A stretch of 64,000 nucleotides of DNA from Kiloniella spongiae (GCF_001026905.1 NZ_LAQL01000002.1:1-64000); one strand, 5' to 3'. Positions 19,394-27,716 are shown, counted from the stretch's first letter. Numbers and translations are program-made. Notes: a model not told the origin generated them from the letters alone.

Positions 19394-20112
19394 TACTGCA
19401 TGCCCCCCACAAATTTATGATTTGATTGCTGTTTTTTTCTCAACGATGCTTTGATCCGGACGAGCTCTTTATCCATTTTCTTCATCCGGTCTTCCGACTT
19501 ATCCAGCTCCTTATCTATCTCATCCATATGCCTTGTAATCGGCAGCAGAATAGATCGGTGAACAGTTTCAAAATCTTGCTCTAGATATTCAAAAAAGGAC
19601 CCAATCTTTGAAAATAATTTGTCAAATCCAGGCTTCATAAAAGGAACGGGGCCACCCAAAATATCCACAAGAGAAACATCAGCACTATCAACCGCATTAC
19701 GAAGAGTAAGAACAGCCTCGGTATCTCCCTCTATATTCAAGGCTCTGGAGAAAAAAAGAGCATCACCGTCAACCCGACCTTCTAACAGTTTTAATAAATC
19801 AATCATGGGGCCAGAGATAGCAGCCTGAAACTCTGGGTGCTCTGCATCATTCACACCCACATCAATATATGTTTGTCCCTCTTCGACAGACAGATAAAAA
19901 CAGTACTGCAAATCTGTCGGGGTAATAAGAAACTTGGTATTTTCCAGAACAGCCAAGCGAGAGAAAATTTCCGGATATAGCTTCTTCATCCTTGCCAAAA
20001 CACGCTTGGCAACTGGCTTGAGAAAGAATGCCGGAACGGGTCGCATCATAAACCCTGCAAACAGCATTGGCGTAAAAGGTGGCATCTTGAGAAGGGCATT
20101 TTTGTCATGCAT
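19393..20112 (-). CDS. ubiT: SCP2-domain accessory factor UbiT with coiled-coil tail
   Basis: First gene of ubiTUV. UbiT has an SCP2 lipid-binding fold that presents ubiquinone intermediates to the enzymes. The SCP2 region spans about residues 40-150 (SRLAVLENTKFLITPTD, then EGRVDGDALFFSRALNIEGD). At 239 aa it is much longer than E. coli UbiT (about 170 aa). The extra C-terminus, from about residue 180, is strongly charged with heptad-like spacing (MDEIDKELDKSEDRMKKMDKE) and looks like a coiled coil, perhaps for complex assembly. A perfect FNR/FixK box lies 68-82 bp upstream of the start codon. Confidence 0.88.
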   Translation of the reverse strand: MHDKNALLKMPPFTPMLFAGFMMRPVPAFFLKPVAKRVLARMKKLYPEIFSRLAVLENTKFLITPTDLQYCFYLSVEEGQTYIDVGVNDAEHPEFQAAISGPMIDLLKLLEGRVDGDALFFSRALNIEGDTEAVLTLRNAVDSADVSLVDILGGPVPFMKPGFDKLFSKIGSFFEYLEQDFETVHRSILLPITRHMDEIDKELDKSEDRMKKMDKELVRIKASLRKKQQSNHKFVGGMQ

Positions 20113-20152
20113 TGAGGATACTCTGGAACAAAAGCTAGTAATGATTTCGCCA

Positions 20153-20194
20153 ATAATGCTGCGACCTTACCAACTGTGCCTTGATCTTCATCAA
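20153..20194 (-). promoter_or_regulatory. FNR/FixK-type box and -10 element of the ubiTUV promoter
   Basis: TTGATCTTCATCAA at 20181-20194 is a perfect TTGAT-N4-ATCAA site for FNR/ANR/FixK-type Crp-family regulators. On the ubiT strand a CATTAT -10 hexamer lies at 20158-20153. If it is used, transcription starts near 20146 and the box centre falls at -41.5, the classical activating position. The site also lies 124 bp upstream of mog, too far for class II activation of that gene. Confidence 0.75.
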
Positions 20195-20317
20195 AGACAT
20201 CACATCTTTAATTTACTATTCAGCTCACATGACTGATCTTCCTGTTTCCCAATTGATCTCACCAACAAAGGTCAGGCATTTAAAACAGCGATCACTAGCC
20301 AGCTTCAGGAGCGTTTC

Positions 20318-20872
20318 ATGACCACAACCTCAACCCAGTCAAAAATTGCAAAAATAGGAATAGTCACCGTTTCTGATCGCGCCAGTCGAGGGGAATATGA
20401 AGATCTTGGAGGTCCAGCAATCCATAAAGAATTATCGCAAATCCTCTCTTCCAGTTGGAAACCTGTCATACGAGTCATTGCGGATGATCAGGACCTTATC
20501 GAACAGACATTAATTGAGCTTGCTGATATGGAAGAATGTTGTCTGATTGTGACAACTGGCGGCACAGGTCCAGCGCCACGGGATGTCACACCGGAAGCAA
20601 CGGAAGCTGTTAGTGAAAAACTCATGCCGGGTTTTGGTGAGCTTATGCGTCAGGTAAGTCTGAAGTTTGTGCCAACAGCCATTTTGTCCCGACAGACAGC
20701 AGGTATTCGGGGCAAGACTCTAATGGTCAACCTGCCCGGTAAACCATCGGCAATCAAAGATTGTCTGGACGCTGTCTTCCCCGCTATCCCCTATTGCATT
20801 GATCTTATAGACGGCCCCTTTTTGGAAACCGATAACAGTTACTGCACAGCCTTTCGCCCCAAAAACAAATAA
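20318..20872 (+). CDS. mog: Molybdopterin adenylyltransferase Mog
   Basis: Mog (184 aa) adenylylates molybdopterin before molybdenum insertion. It closely follows the E. coli Mog layout: IGIVTVSDRASRGEYEDLGG at the start, the TTGGTGPAPRDVTPEAT loop, PGFGELMRQ, FVPTAILSRQ and NLPGKPSAIKDCL. It is divergent from ubiT. Molybdoenzymes such as the BisC-like protein at 11-13 kb need this cofactor. The ATG follows a GGAGCG-like ribosome site. Confidence is high; MoaB is the only realistic alternative, and the sequence favours Mog. Confidence 0.93.
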   Translation: MTTTSTQSKIAKIGIVTVSDRASRGEYEDLGGPAIHKELSQILSSSWKPVIRVIADDQDLIEQTLIELADMEECCLIVTTGGTGPAPRDVTPEATEAVSEKLMPGFGELMRQVSLKFVPTAILSRQTAGIRGKTLMVNLPGKPSAIKDCLDAVFPAIPYCIDLIDGPFLETDNSYCTAFRPKNK

Positions 20873-20921
20873 CGGTCACTAGCGTAAAAAGAACCATAAC
20901 GGGATAATAAAGGTGCGTTGG

Positions 20922-21341
20922 TTACTCTCCGATCAGATGAGCAACGACCTGGCGTTCATGTCGCATAGCACGATGCTCAAAGAGATAAATGCCCTGCCAG
21001 GTTCCGAGAGCCAGTGAACCATGAACAATAGGAATGCTAAGTTGTACATCTGTCAGGGCTGAGCGAATATGTGCGGGCATATCGTCCGGCCCCTCACAGG
21101 TATGGCGATAGAGAGAAGGGTTTTCTTCGACGACTCGACGGAAAAAATTATTTAGATCAAACTGTACATCCGGGTCGGCATTCTCTTGAATTGTTAAGGA
21201 AGCCGAAGTATGCCGAATAAAAAGGTTTAATAGTCCGCAAACAATATTTTGCTGCTCTGTCCACAAAGAAACCTCACGGGTAAATTCATAAAGGCCTTGC
21301 CCTTTTGTATGAATATCAAATATCGTCTGCACCTGTTTCAT
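20922..21341 (-). CDS. yjbQ: YjbQ/UPF0047 family protein
   Basis: A 139-aa single-domain protein of the YjbQ (UPF0047) family, showing the conserved FIRHTSASLTIQENADPDV, the middle HTCEGPDDMPAHIRSAL, and C-terminal LGTWQGIYLFEHR. Members form small trimers with a His-rich metal-like site; E. coli YjbQ has weak thiamin-phosphate synthase activity in vitro, but the physiological role is unsettled. It converges on mog with a 49-bp gap. Confidence 0.88.
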   Translation of the reverse strand: MKQVQTIFDIHTKGQGLYEFTREVSLWTEQQNIVCGLLNLFIRHTSASLTIQENADPDVQFDLNNFFRRVVEENPSLYRHTCEGPDDMPAHIRSALTDVQLSIPIVHGSLALGTWQGIYLFEHRAMRHERQVVAHLIGE

Positions 21342-21403
21342 TCAATACCCCGGCAATTCTAGCCTCTACAAGCCTTCAAGAATGTGAAATTTATCTTTTA
21401 ACA

Positions 21404-21413
21404 GATAATTATC
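21404..21413. promoter_or_regulatory. GATAATTATC palindrome (Fur-like half-sites)
   Basis: Perfect 10-bp palindrome between yjbQ and the second PAS gene, extending to AGATAATTATCAT. It resembles Fur-type half-sites but is short and in AT-rich DNA, so chance occurrence is possible. Confidence 0.25.
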
Positions 21414-21429
21414 ATATTTTTGCCGGATA

Positions 21430-21458
21430 TTAACCCATGTTCGAATGAAACATGTTAA
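21430..21458. promoter_or_regulatory. Inverted repeat upstream of the second PAS gene
   Basis: TTAACCCATGTT and AACATGTTAA form an imperfect inverted repeat with a 7-nt centre, 42-60 bp upstream of the possible start codons. Its right arm matches the palindrome upstream of the other PAS gene, hinting at a common regulator. Confidence 0.35.
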
Positions 21459-21517
21459 ATACGGTGGCCTTGCCGCGATAGCGTCTCATTTAAAGTGTAT
21501 TGAACAGTACTGTAACC

Positions 21518-22006
21518 ATGGCTAAAACGTTTGATATAGTTAAAGTTTTAGAAGTGACCGAGCAGAATTTAAAATCTGTTGCTCAGGCCAACCTCTATCG
21601 CTATTGGCTGGACTTAAAAGCGGAGAAAGAACTCCCTATCTGGTCAAGCTTCAATCCCGCCGCTGTACGCGAAGCGTTGCCGGATGTCATGCTGTTTGAC
21701 GTCCTTAAAGATGCCAAGTTCTTTGTTTCCATCACAGGTGATAACTGCCGGGAGAATCTTGGTATCAAAGCCAGTCGTTCTCCTTTAGAAGAAGTCTTGC
21801 CTGAAAACGCGGTTGCTGATGCAAGGTCCCGCTTAATCCATGTTTACAATACCAGAAAGCCTCATCTTGTTACCAAGACGATGCGATGGGAAACAGCCGT
21901 TAAAAAAGAGCTACAACAACAATCCTATACTGTGTTGTTTCTGCCCTTTGATGTTGAGCATGACAAAATCGAATTAAAAATATTAAATTCACTCTATTTC
22001 AATTAA
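21518..22006 (+). CDS. PAS_5-like PAS domain protein (second copy)
   Basis: About 162 aa. The PAS_5-like core is visible as LYRYWLDLKAEKELP, then EALPDVMLFDVLKD, an ITGDNCRENLG turn and a final beta segment, the same order as in the protein at 16919-17380, though pairwise identity is low. There is no output domain or membrane segment. I chose ATG 21518; TTG 21500 adds six residues and would mirror the TTG start of the paralogue. Neither has a clear Shine-Dalgarno. Probably a small cytoplasmic sensor; ligand unknown. Confidence 0.6.
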   Translation: MAKTFDIVKVLEVTEQNLKSVAQANLYRYWLDLKAEKELPIWSSFNPAAVREALPDVMLFDVLKDAKFFVSITGDNCRENLGIKASRSPLEEVLPENAVADARSRLIHVYNTRKPHLVTKTMRWETAVKKELQQQSYTVLFLPFDVEHDKIELKILNSLYFN

Positions 22007-22134
22007 TTTTAATAGTTTACCGAGCGTCTTCTCGCCTTTTCATAATTTAGTGATCTAAATGAATTCCTTCTTGTACTTGCAGAAGAAGGAAAGTTACCTT
22101 GCGTATAAATTTACATCCTAAAGGAATCAAAAAC

Positions 22135-22548
22135 ATGAAAACACGCATCAAATGGATAGAGAATGTTGCCTTTATGGCTGAAAGTGGCTCTGGACATGCT
22201 GTTGTCATGGACGGCGCTATTGAAGGTGGCGGAAGAAATCTCGGACCTCGCCCCATGGAAATGCTTTTAATGGGAATGGGTGGCTGCTCGGCATATGACG
22301 TTGTTTACATTCTGAAGCGTGGACGCGAAAACGTTGAAGATGTCGATGTGGATGTCGAAGCAGAACGCGCAGAAACCGACCCTAAAGTTTTCACGAAAAT
22401 CCACATGCACTTCCGCGTTAAAGGTGAAGGCTTGAACGAGAAAAAGGTCGAGCGCGCGGTTGAACTCTCAGCTGATAAATATTGCTCAGCATCCATTATG
22501 CTTGGAAAAGCAGCCGAAGTTACTCATAGCTTTGAACTGATTAATTAA
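22135..22548 (+). CDS. OsmC family peroxidase-like protein (YhfA type)
   Basis: OsmC-fold protein of 137 aa. OsmC proteins reduce hydroperoxides with two cysteines; here these are in MGGCSAYDVV and ADKYCSASIML, both at the expected places. Size and the RPMEMLLMGMGGC segment suggest the YhfA-like branch. I chose ATG 22135 because AAAGGA lies 9 nt upstream; the longer frame from TTG 22099 is not supported. dtd follows 30 bp downstream on the same strand, so they may be co-transcribed. Confidence 0.88.
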   Translation: MKTRIKWIENVAFMAESGSGHAVVMDGAIEGGGRNLGPRPMEMLLMGMGGCSAYDVVYILKRGRENVEDVDVDVEAERAETDPKVFTKIHMHFRVKGEGLNEKKVERAVELSADKYCSASIMLGKAAEVTHSFELIN

Positions 22549-22578
22549 TCAAAGTCCTAAATATATTGGAAATAAATA

Positions 22579-23028
22579 ATGAGAGCAGTTCTACAGCGGG
22601 TAAGTGAAGCATCTGTAACCGTCGATTCCAATATAACCGGGGCAATAAAACAAGGACTGCTCATTCTCTTTTGTGCAGAGCATAACGATAGTGATGATGA
22701 CGCAGCTTACTTTGCCAGAAAAATCAGCAAAATGCGGATTTTCACCGATGACAATGGCAAAATGAACCACTCTGTTCTTGACATTAATGGATCAGTATTG
22801 GCTGTCAGCCAGTTCACCCTCGCGGCGAACTGGAAAAAAGGAAATCGCCCCGGGTTCTCTGGTGCCGCCGCTCCTGCCGAGGGAGAAAGACTTTACGAAT
22901 TCTTCTGCAATGCCTTAAAGAGCGAAGGTCTCACTGTAGAAAAGGGTGTTTTTGGCGCACACATGGATGTCAGGTTGCTTAACGACGGTCCGGTGACAAT
23001 CGTTATGGATTCAAAAGACAACGCCTGA
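22579..23028 (+). CDS. dtd: D-aminoacyl-tRNA deacylase
   Basis: DTD (149 aa) removes D-amino acids, and glycine from tRNA-Ala, to protect translation. Family marks are all present: MRAVLQRVSEASV at the start, LAVSQFTLAA with the substrate-contacting SQFT, the NRPGFSGAA segment, GVFGAHMDV and the cis Gly-Pro motif NDGPVTIVMDS. It converges on the racemase-type gene with only 16 bp between stops; a CTGAG-CTTC-CTCAG hairpin spans the dtd stop. Confidence 0.95.
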   Translation: MRAVLQRVSEASVTVDSNITGAIKQGLLILFCAEHNDSDDDAAYFARKISKMRIFTDDNGKMNHSVLDINGSVLAVSQFTLAANWKKGNRPGFSGAAAPAEGERLYEFFCNALKSEGLTVEKGVFGAHMDVRLLNDGPVTIVMDSKDNA

Positions 23029-23044
23029 GCTTCCTCAGTTACAC

Positions 23045-23809
23045 TTATTCCGAAGTTGATAGAAGGCTTTGCGCAAATAACTTTCCGGGTGCTGTTCCTC
23101 TTCCATCGACACCTGCAAGCCTCAACATATGCCATATAAGCGCCAGATTGCTTGAGATAACAGGCTTACCGAGTATTTGCTCGGCTTCGTCTAATATCCC
23201 TAGGGTACGTAGATTGGTGCAAGAAACGAAAACGCCATCACAATCTGACTTTTGCCCGACTTGAACAATCCCGTCCAATGTGGATGCTTCCGATATTCTG
23301 GAAACAACCTTTTCCTGGTCCTGTTCAAAAGACCCAAAGCCTGCAATTTCAAGCCTGTTGTCTTCCAACAAAGTCCTCATTGCATTCGAGACTTCAGGTA
23401 CATAGGGCGTTAGAAAACCCAGCTTGTTTATTTGAAGAACCCGGCACGCTGCGATCACCGCCGTAATAGGGTCTGTGACGGGAGCCCCGGGATGTTGCGA
23501 GTGTATTTTAGCTGCCACCTCTGACGGTCCGATAACGGTTGCACCGGATGTACAAGCATAGGCTATCGCATCAAAAGCTGTACTCTGTGGAAGCAATCCG
23601 GCAGCAGTCGGCATATCATTAGCCATCTGCGCCAGAGTTTCCTTCGTCACCGATGGACGACTAGGGATACGGGAATGAAAAAGAGAGACATCAAAATCCC
23701 GAATAGCATGTCGGAATTCATTCTCAAGCGTTTCATCTGCCTGTAGGACAATCAGACCGAGACAAGCCTTGACCTCGGTTCCTTTATCAAGCGTAAAATC
23801 CAGCTTCAT
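23045..23809 (-). CDS. Asp/Glu racemase / maleate isomerase-type protein
   Basis: A 254-aa protein with the two-cysteine active site of the Asp/Glu racemase superfamily (Cys in YACTSGATVIG and in FVSCTNLRTLG). This branch includes maleate cis-trans isomerase, arylmalonate decarboxylase and the EutA protein of ectoine operons. It lies 68 bp downstream of an M24 peptidase gene, and the pair is probably an operon. EutA also co-occurs with an M24 protein, but the neighbour here does not look like ectoine hydrolase and other eut genes are absent. The substrate is therefore open. Confidence 0.75.
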   Translation of the reverse strand: MKLDFTLDKGTEVKACLGLIVLQADETLENEFRHAIRDFDVSLFHSRIPSRPSVTKETLAQMANDMPTAAGLLPQSTAFDAIAYACTSGATVIGPSEVAAKIHSQHPGAPVTDPITAVIAACRVLQINKLGFLTPYVPEVSNAMRTLLEDNRLEIAGFGSFEQDQEKVVSRISEASTLDGIVQVGQKSDCDGVFVSCTNLRTLGILDEAEQILGKPVISSNLALIWHMLRLAGVDGRGTAPGKLFAQSLLSTSE

Positions 23810-23877
23810 CTTTCAATCCTACAACTCTTCTTTCAAGAAGTTCTATTTTCAAAACCAGGAAAAACGAACCATTATAT

Positions 23878-25005
23878 CTAGATAATCGGCAACTCAGGGG
23901 CAGCACGTTGCGTTAACAACAAAGGCGCATCTTCTGTAATCAGAATATTTTCTTCATGAACCATGATTTTCCCGGTCGAAATTTCCAGACTGGGTTCTAA
24001 TGTCATAACCATTCCGGGTTTGAGGACTGTATGGTCATGCGCATAAATAGACGGCCATTCTGTCAACTGCATTCCAAGACCATGACCATAGCGCCCGACA
24101 TCAGATGAGCCACCGCCCAATGCTTCATGCATCACATTAAATAAATCGGAACAACGTGTGCCAGACCGGGCATGTTTCAGCCCGACTTCTGTTGCCTGCC
24201 ACAGCATCTCATAGCCGCGTTTTGCCGCATCATCTGCATGGGAAATCGCAAAGTTTCGGTCAAAATCACAGAAATATCCCTTCAGGGTTGCGCCTGTATC
24301 CAGCATCAGAACATCACCTTCACGCAAAGGCGTTTCTGTCGGCGGCGAGATCACATCACCATAGCCGCCTTGCCCTGCGGCACCAACCAGATAAGGAACA
24401 TCTTCGGCCCCTTCTTGCAAAAGCGTAATTTTGAATTGTCGGAATACATCATCCAGCGCTTGTCCGGGAGAAAAAAGCTCCCCAACTCTCGCAAACGCAG
24501 AACTGCCAATGCCGCAGATATTCCTGATAATTTTCAGTTCAGCCTCTGATTTCACCATGCGCAACGCTTTGAGAAGATCAGTGCAATCGACAAATTCTGC
24601 CCCAACGGACGAGCGCAGTTCATCAAAATCACGGACCGGGATACGCAGGCTCGTCTCTGGTCCCATTGGCCATCCTATACGGGAATAATTACTGAGAGCT
24701 TTCGTCAAAAGACCAATACCATCATCCGTTGGATGTGGCGAAGACCATGTTCGAATATCTTTCACCCAAGTCTTTTGCATCAAATCCGCGCCAATTGCCG
24801 GAATAACAGCAATCGGTTCGCCTTTTTGTGGGAGCACAAGGAACCAAGGCCGTGTTGGGCTGAGCCAGAACAGCGTACGAAACCCGGTAAAATATCTGAC
24901 CTCTGCTTCTGTACAGAAAACCAGTGCATCAAGGTTATTCTCACACATTGCCTTTTGCGCAAGCGACAGGCGTGTCTGGTATTCTACTAAATCAAAATCG
25001 CTCAT
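23878..25005 (-). CDS. M24 family metallopeptidase (Xaa-Pro peptidase/creatinase type)
   Basis: 375-aa protein with an N-terminal creatinase domain (about 1-140) and a C-terminal pita-bread metallopeptidase domain. Metal-binding positions are visible: LMLDTGATLKGYFCDFDR (two Asp), GRYGHGLGMQ (His), MTLEPSLE (Glu) and MVHEENILIT (Glu). It likely hydrolyses an imidodipeptide or a small C-N bond substrate such as those of creatinase or ectoine hydrolase. It precedes the racemase-type gene on the same strand. Substrate unresolved. Confidence 0.82.
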   Translation of the reverse strand: MSDFDLVEYQTRLSLAQKAMCENNLDALVFCTEAEVRYFTGFRTLFWLSPTRPWFLVLPQKGEPIAVIPAIGADLMQKTWVKDIRTWSSPHPTDDGIGLLTKALSNYSRIGWPMGPETSLRIPVRDFDELRSSVGAEFVDCTDLLKALRMVKSEAELKIIRNICGIGSSAFARVGELFSPGQALDDVFRQFKITLLQEGAEDVPYLVGAAGQGGYGDVISPPTETPLREGDVLMLDTGATLKGYFCDFDRNFAISHADDAAKRGYEMLWQATEVGLKHARSGTRCSDLFNVMHEALGGGSSDVGRYGHGLGMQLTEWPSIYAHDHTVLKPGMVMTLEPSLEISTGKIMVHEENILITEDAPLLLTQRAAPELPII

Positions 25006-25358
25006 GTATATTCCCTGAAACGAGAGGTCTTTTGAATCCGTCTCTCAGCCAAGAAACGATTCAGAAATCACAGTTTAGTAACTGTCAGGATACGAATTTC
25101 CTCATTTTCGAATACGCTTATGAAAAATATAATACTATTTTTCAGATTGATGCTTGAATTTAATCAACAATCAATTTCAGACTCAAACACTTGATCCCCC
25201 GCACACAGGCAGAACGGAGTCTGATAAACCCAGATGGCCCCCCGAATAGTTATAGATGCGACATTCCGGCTCTTTGACTTGCTGTCCTTATAGGATTACT
25301 GCTTAATTGATAATAATTCCTATTCACAAATTATTCTTCTCAAAGATTCAAGAATACC
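25006..25358. other. Divergent intergenic region upstream of the multicopper oxidase
   Basis: 353 bp between the M24 gene (-) and the multicopper oxidase gene (+). The right end holds a Fur-like sequence at 25307-25326 listed separately. The remainder is AT-rich with no clear gene or RNA element. Confidence 0.5.
25307..25326 (+). promoter_or_regulatory. Candidate Fur-type box
   Basis: TTGATAATAATTCCTATTCA resembles classical Fur sites (GATAATnATTctCAtt). It is 33-52 bp upstream of the multicopper oxidase start. A ferroxidase-type role would fit iron control, but alphaproteobacteria often use Irr or RirA instead, so this is tentative. Confidence 0.35.
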
Positions 25359-26744
25359 ATGCTTAACAGAAGACATTTTTTAAAAGCCGGTTTGGTCACA
25401 GGCTCCGCTGTTATTGGCGGGGGATCATTTGGATTTCTTGCATCACAGGCAAGTGCAACGCCCGATCTGGTTCTGAAACCAAGAATAATCGAACAGAATA
25501 TTCTCGGACCCAATCCGACCCAAAATGTGTTTTCTTACAATGCAACAGGCCCCGCCCCTATCCTTCGGGCAAAACAGGGGGAATCTTTCCATGTACGTCT
25601 AGAAAACAAGTTGCCGGAACCGACAACAATTCACTGGCATGGCTTGCGCTTACCCAATGCGATGGATGGTGTACCATTTGTGACCCAGCCCTATACTTAT
25701 GAAAACGAGACGTTTGATTATATCTTCACGCCACCTGATGCGGGGACCTATTGGTATCACCCGCATTGCAATACCTTGGAACAAATGAGCTATGGGCTTA
25801 CAGGGGTATTAGTCGTTGATGAAAAAGAAACTCCTGATTTTGACGCCGATGTTACTTTAAACTTGCGGGACTGGCGCTTGGGATCAGATGGTCAATTTAT
25901 TAATCTCTACAAAGCCAGAAAAAGTGCACGCGCAGGGACCTTCGGAACCGTAAAGACCACCAACTGGGAAGAAAACCCGGTTTATGACGTTCCCAGCTGT
26001 GGCATCATCCGTCTGCGGGCAGTGGTCAGTGACGTTACGCGAATATTCAAACTGAAAACAGAAGGGGCAGACGCAACAGTTATTGCACTAGATGGGTATC
26101 CCGTGCCGCAACACTTCCCGCTTGATCATCAAGCTGTTGGCCCGGGACAGCGCATTGATATCGCGCTTAGAATGCCTGATGAAGAAGGTAAAGAAGTCAA
26201 GCTCATCAATGCATCTTCATCAAAAGCCTGGACGGTTGCAACTTTACGATCACAGGGCCCATCCTTGAAGCGCGATATACGCGATCTCAAACCTCTACCA
26301 CGAAACCCGGTGCCAATCCCCGATATTAAAAATGCGGAGCACATTCCTTTCGAGTTTACAGCAACAGCTGAATCAGCCCCGAAGAACGGTTTTTGTGGTA
26401 CAATTGGCTTTTCCTTCTGGGCCATCAATCGAAAAGCATGGTTGGGCGTTTCACCAGATCCGATGGAACCAATCGCAGAGTTGAAGTTAGGGAAAAGTTA
26501 TATTTTTAGCTTCAGGAATAGAACACCTCATACACATCCGATCCACCTGCATGGGCTTTCCTTCACACTGCTCAATTCCAATAAACGGCAGATTGATCCC
26601 TTTGTGACTGATACAGCCCTTGTCTTACCTGATGAACGCATGGACGTCGCCTTTGTTGCCAATAACGTGGGTGATTGGCTTCTTCACTGCCACATTATCG
26701 AACACCAAAAGACCGGTATGAGCAGCTTTATCCGAATAACTTAG
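25359..26744 (+). CDS. Tat-exported multicopper oxidase
   Basis: 461-aa three-domain laccase-like oxidase. The N-terminus NRRHFLKAG with a hydrophobic stretch is a Tat signal, so it should be exported folded with copper. All copper motifs are present: HWHG (His92/94), HPH (His134/136), HTHPIHLHG (about 391-399) and HCHIIEH followed by Met454 as the likely T1 axial ligand. It oxidises metals (Cu+ or Fe2+) or phenols using O2. No Met-rich CueO-like insert is seen. The gene converges on the LysR gene with 17 bp between ends. Confidence 0.9.
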   Translation: MLNRRHFLKAGLVTGSAVIGGGSFGFLASQASATPDLVLKPRIIEQNILGPNPTQNVFSYNATGPAPILRAKQGESFHVRLENKLPEPTTIHWHGLRLPNAMDGVPFVTQPYTYENETFDYIFTPPDAGTYWYHPHCNTLEQMSYGLTGVLVVDEKETPDFDADVTLNLRDWRLGSDGQFINLYKARKSARAGTFGTVKTTNWEENPVYDVPSCGIIRLRAVVSDVTRIFKLKTEGADATVIALDGYPVPQHFPLDHQAVGPGQRIDIALRMPDEEGKEVKLINASSSKAWTVATLRSQGPSLKRDIRDLKPLPRNPVPIPDIKNAEHIPFEFTATAESAPKNGFCGTIGFSFWAINRKAWLGVSPDPMEPIAELKLGKSYIFSFRNRTPHTHPIHLHGLSFTLLNSNKRQIDPFVTDTALVLPDERMDVAFVANNVGDWLLHCHIIEHQKTGMSSFIRIT

Positions 26745-26761
26745 TTATCTCAAAATGCCTC

Positions 26762-27628
26762 TCAGGGCACAGCATGAGAAATCAGTCGGCAGACTTCTTC
26801 AATATCCGCTCTCATCTGCCCTGCTTCCTTTCTAACCAACCAGTTTCCGCTCGGCATCGCCAGTTCTATAGGGGACAAGCGAACCACTTCGCCTCGGGAC
26901 AAGGCTCCCTCACTTAACGGGAGTGATGCCAGCAGCACACCAACACCTGCTTTTGCAGCATCCAGTGCAGTAATGAAACTATCAAACCGAATTGCTGTTT
27001 TTCGAGGAGGAGAGACCTTTGCTTCAATCGCCCATTCTGACCAGCCACTCCGTCGCCCAGCCAACCGAATACATGGCAAGTTTTGCCACGCATTCTTATC
27101 AACATCGTCTAATAGTTGTGGCGTACATATTGGCGATAAAACCTCGGAGAAAAGGTGTGTCGCAATCTTCCCTTCCCAGTTTCCAGTGCCAAACCTGATC
27201 TCAATATCCGCATTAATTGCTTCATAGTCCGCTGGGCGATGAATAGATGCAATGGAAAGGGTAACATTGGGGCGTGCGTCTCTGATCCAGCGCAAGCGGG
27301 GCACCAACCACAAAGATGCGATGGATGCAGGGCAAGCGATCGTTATGATTTTCGAACCCTTCTTGCCAAAGAGATCTTCTGTCGATCTCGCCAGAGCATG
27401 TAGTGAGGATCGAACGGATGGAAGATAGGCATCCCCCTCTGCAGTCAATTCAACGCCCCGCGCCAAACGGTGAAACAAAATCACACCAAGATGGGCTTCG
27501 AGCTTTCGGATTTGCTGACTAACAGCAGCTTGAGTCAAGCCAAGCTCCAGACCAGCTTCCGTGAAGTTTTCATGACGGGCCGACGTTTCAAATGTTCGCA
27601 ACCAGTCCAAAGGAGGTAATGATGCCAA
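26762..27628 (-). CDS. LysR-family regulator, likely of the tmp genes
   Basis: 288-aa LysR protein of the GcvA-like branch: N-terminal HTH (PPLDWLRTFETSARHENFTEAGLELGLTQ motif region, 5-65) and an effector-binding domain. The start is TTG 27628 with GGAG seven nt upstream; no in-frame ATG fits. It is divergent from tmpA with a 120-bp gap containing an ACTGGA-N4-TCCAGT inverted repeat, the usual arrangement for a LysR regulator of its neighbour. The ligand is probably the phosphonate or a betaine intermediate; that is inference. Confidence 0.85.
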   Translation of the reverse strand: MASLPPLDWLRTFETSARHENFTEAGLELGLTQAAVSQQIRKLEAHLGVILFHRLARGVELTAEGDAYLPSVRSSLHALARSTEDLFGKKGSKIITIACPASIASLWLVPRLRWIRDARPNVTLSIASIHRPADYEAINADIEIRFGTGNWEGKIATHLFSEVLSPICTPQLLDDVDKNAWQNLPCIRLAGRRSGWSEWAIEAKVSPPRKTAIRFDSFITALDAAKAGVGVLLASLPLSEGALSRGEVVRLSPIELAMPSGNWLVRKEAGQMRADIEEVCRLISHAVP

Positions 27629-27700
27629 TAACTTACTCCATAGCCATAAAAATAGTTAGGTCATAGGGTTACATTATATTGATTGTTTTTATTCCTTATA

Positions 27701-27716
27701 ACTGGACTAATCCAGT
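27701..27716. promoter_or_regulatory. Inverted repeat, probable LysR operator
   Basis: ACTGGA-CTAA-TCCAGT, perfect 6-bp arms, sits 32 bp before the tmpA start in the LysR-tmpA gap; the symmetry extends partly into flanking ATAA/TTAT. Position and symmetry fit LysR binding. Confidence 0.55.

Noticed and set aside
23878-25005. Naming this gene ectoine hydrolase (eutD/doeA)
   Set aside because: The M24 fold fits but the N-terminal domain does not match DoeA as I know it, and only one other eut-like gene is present.
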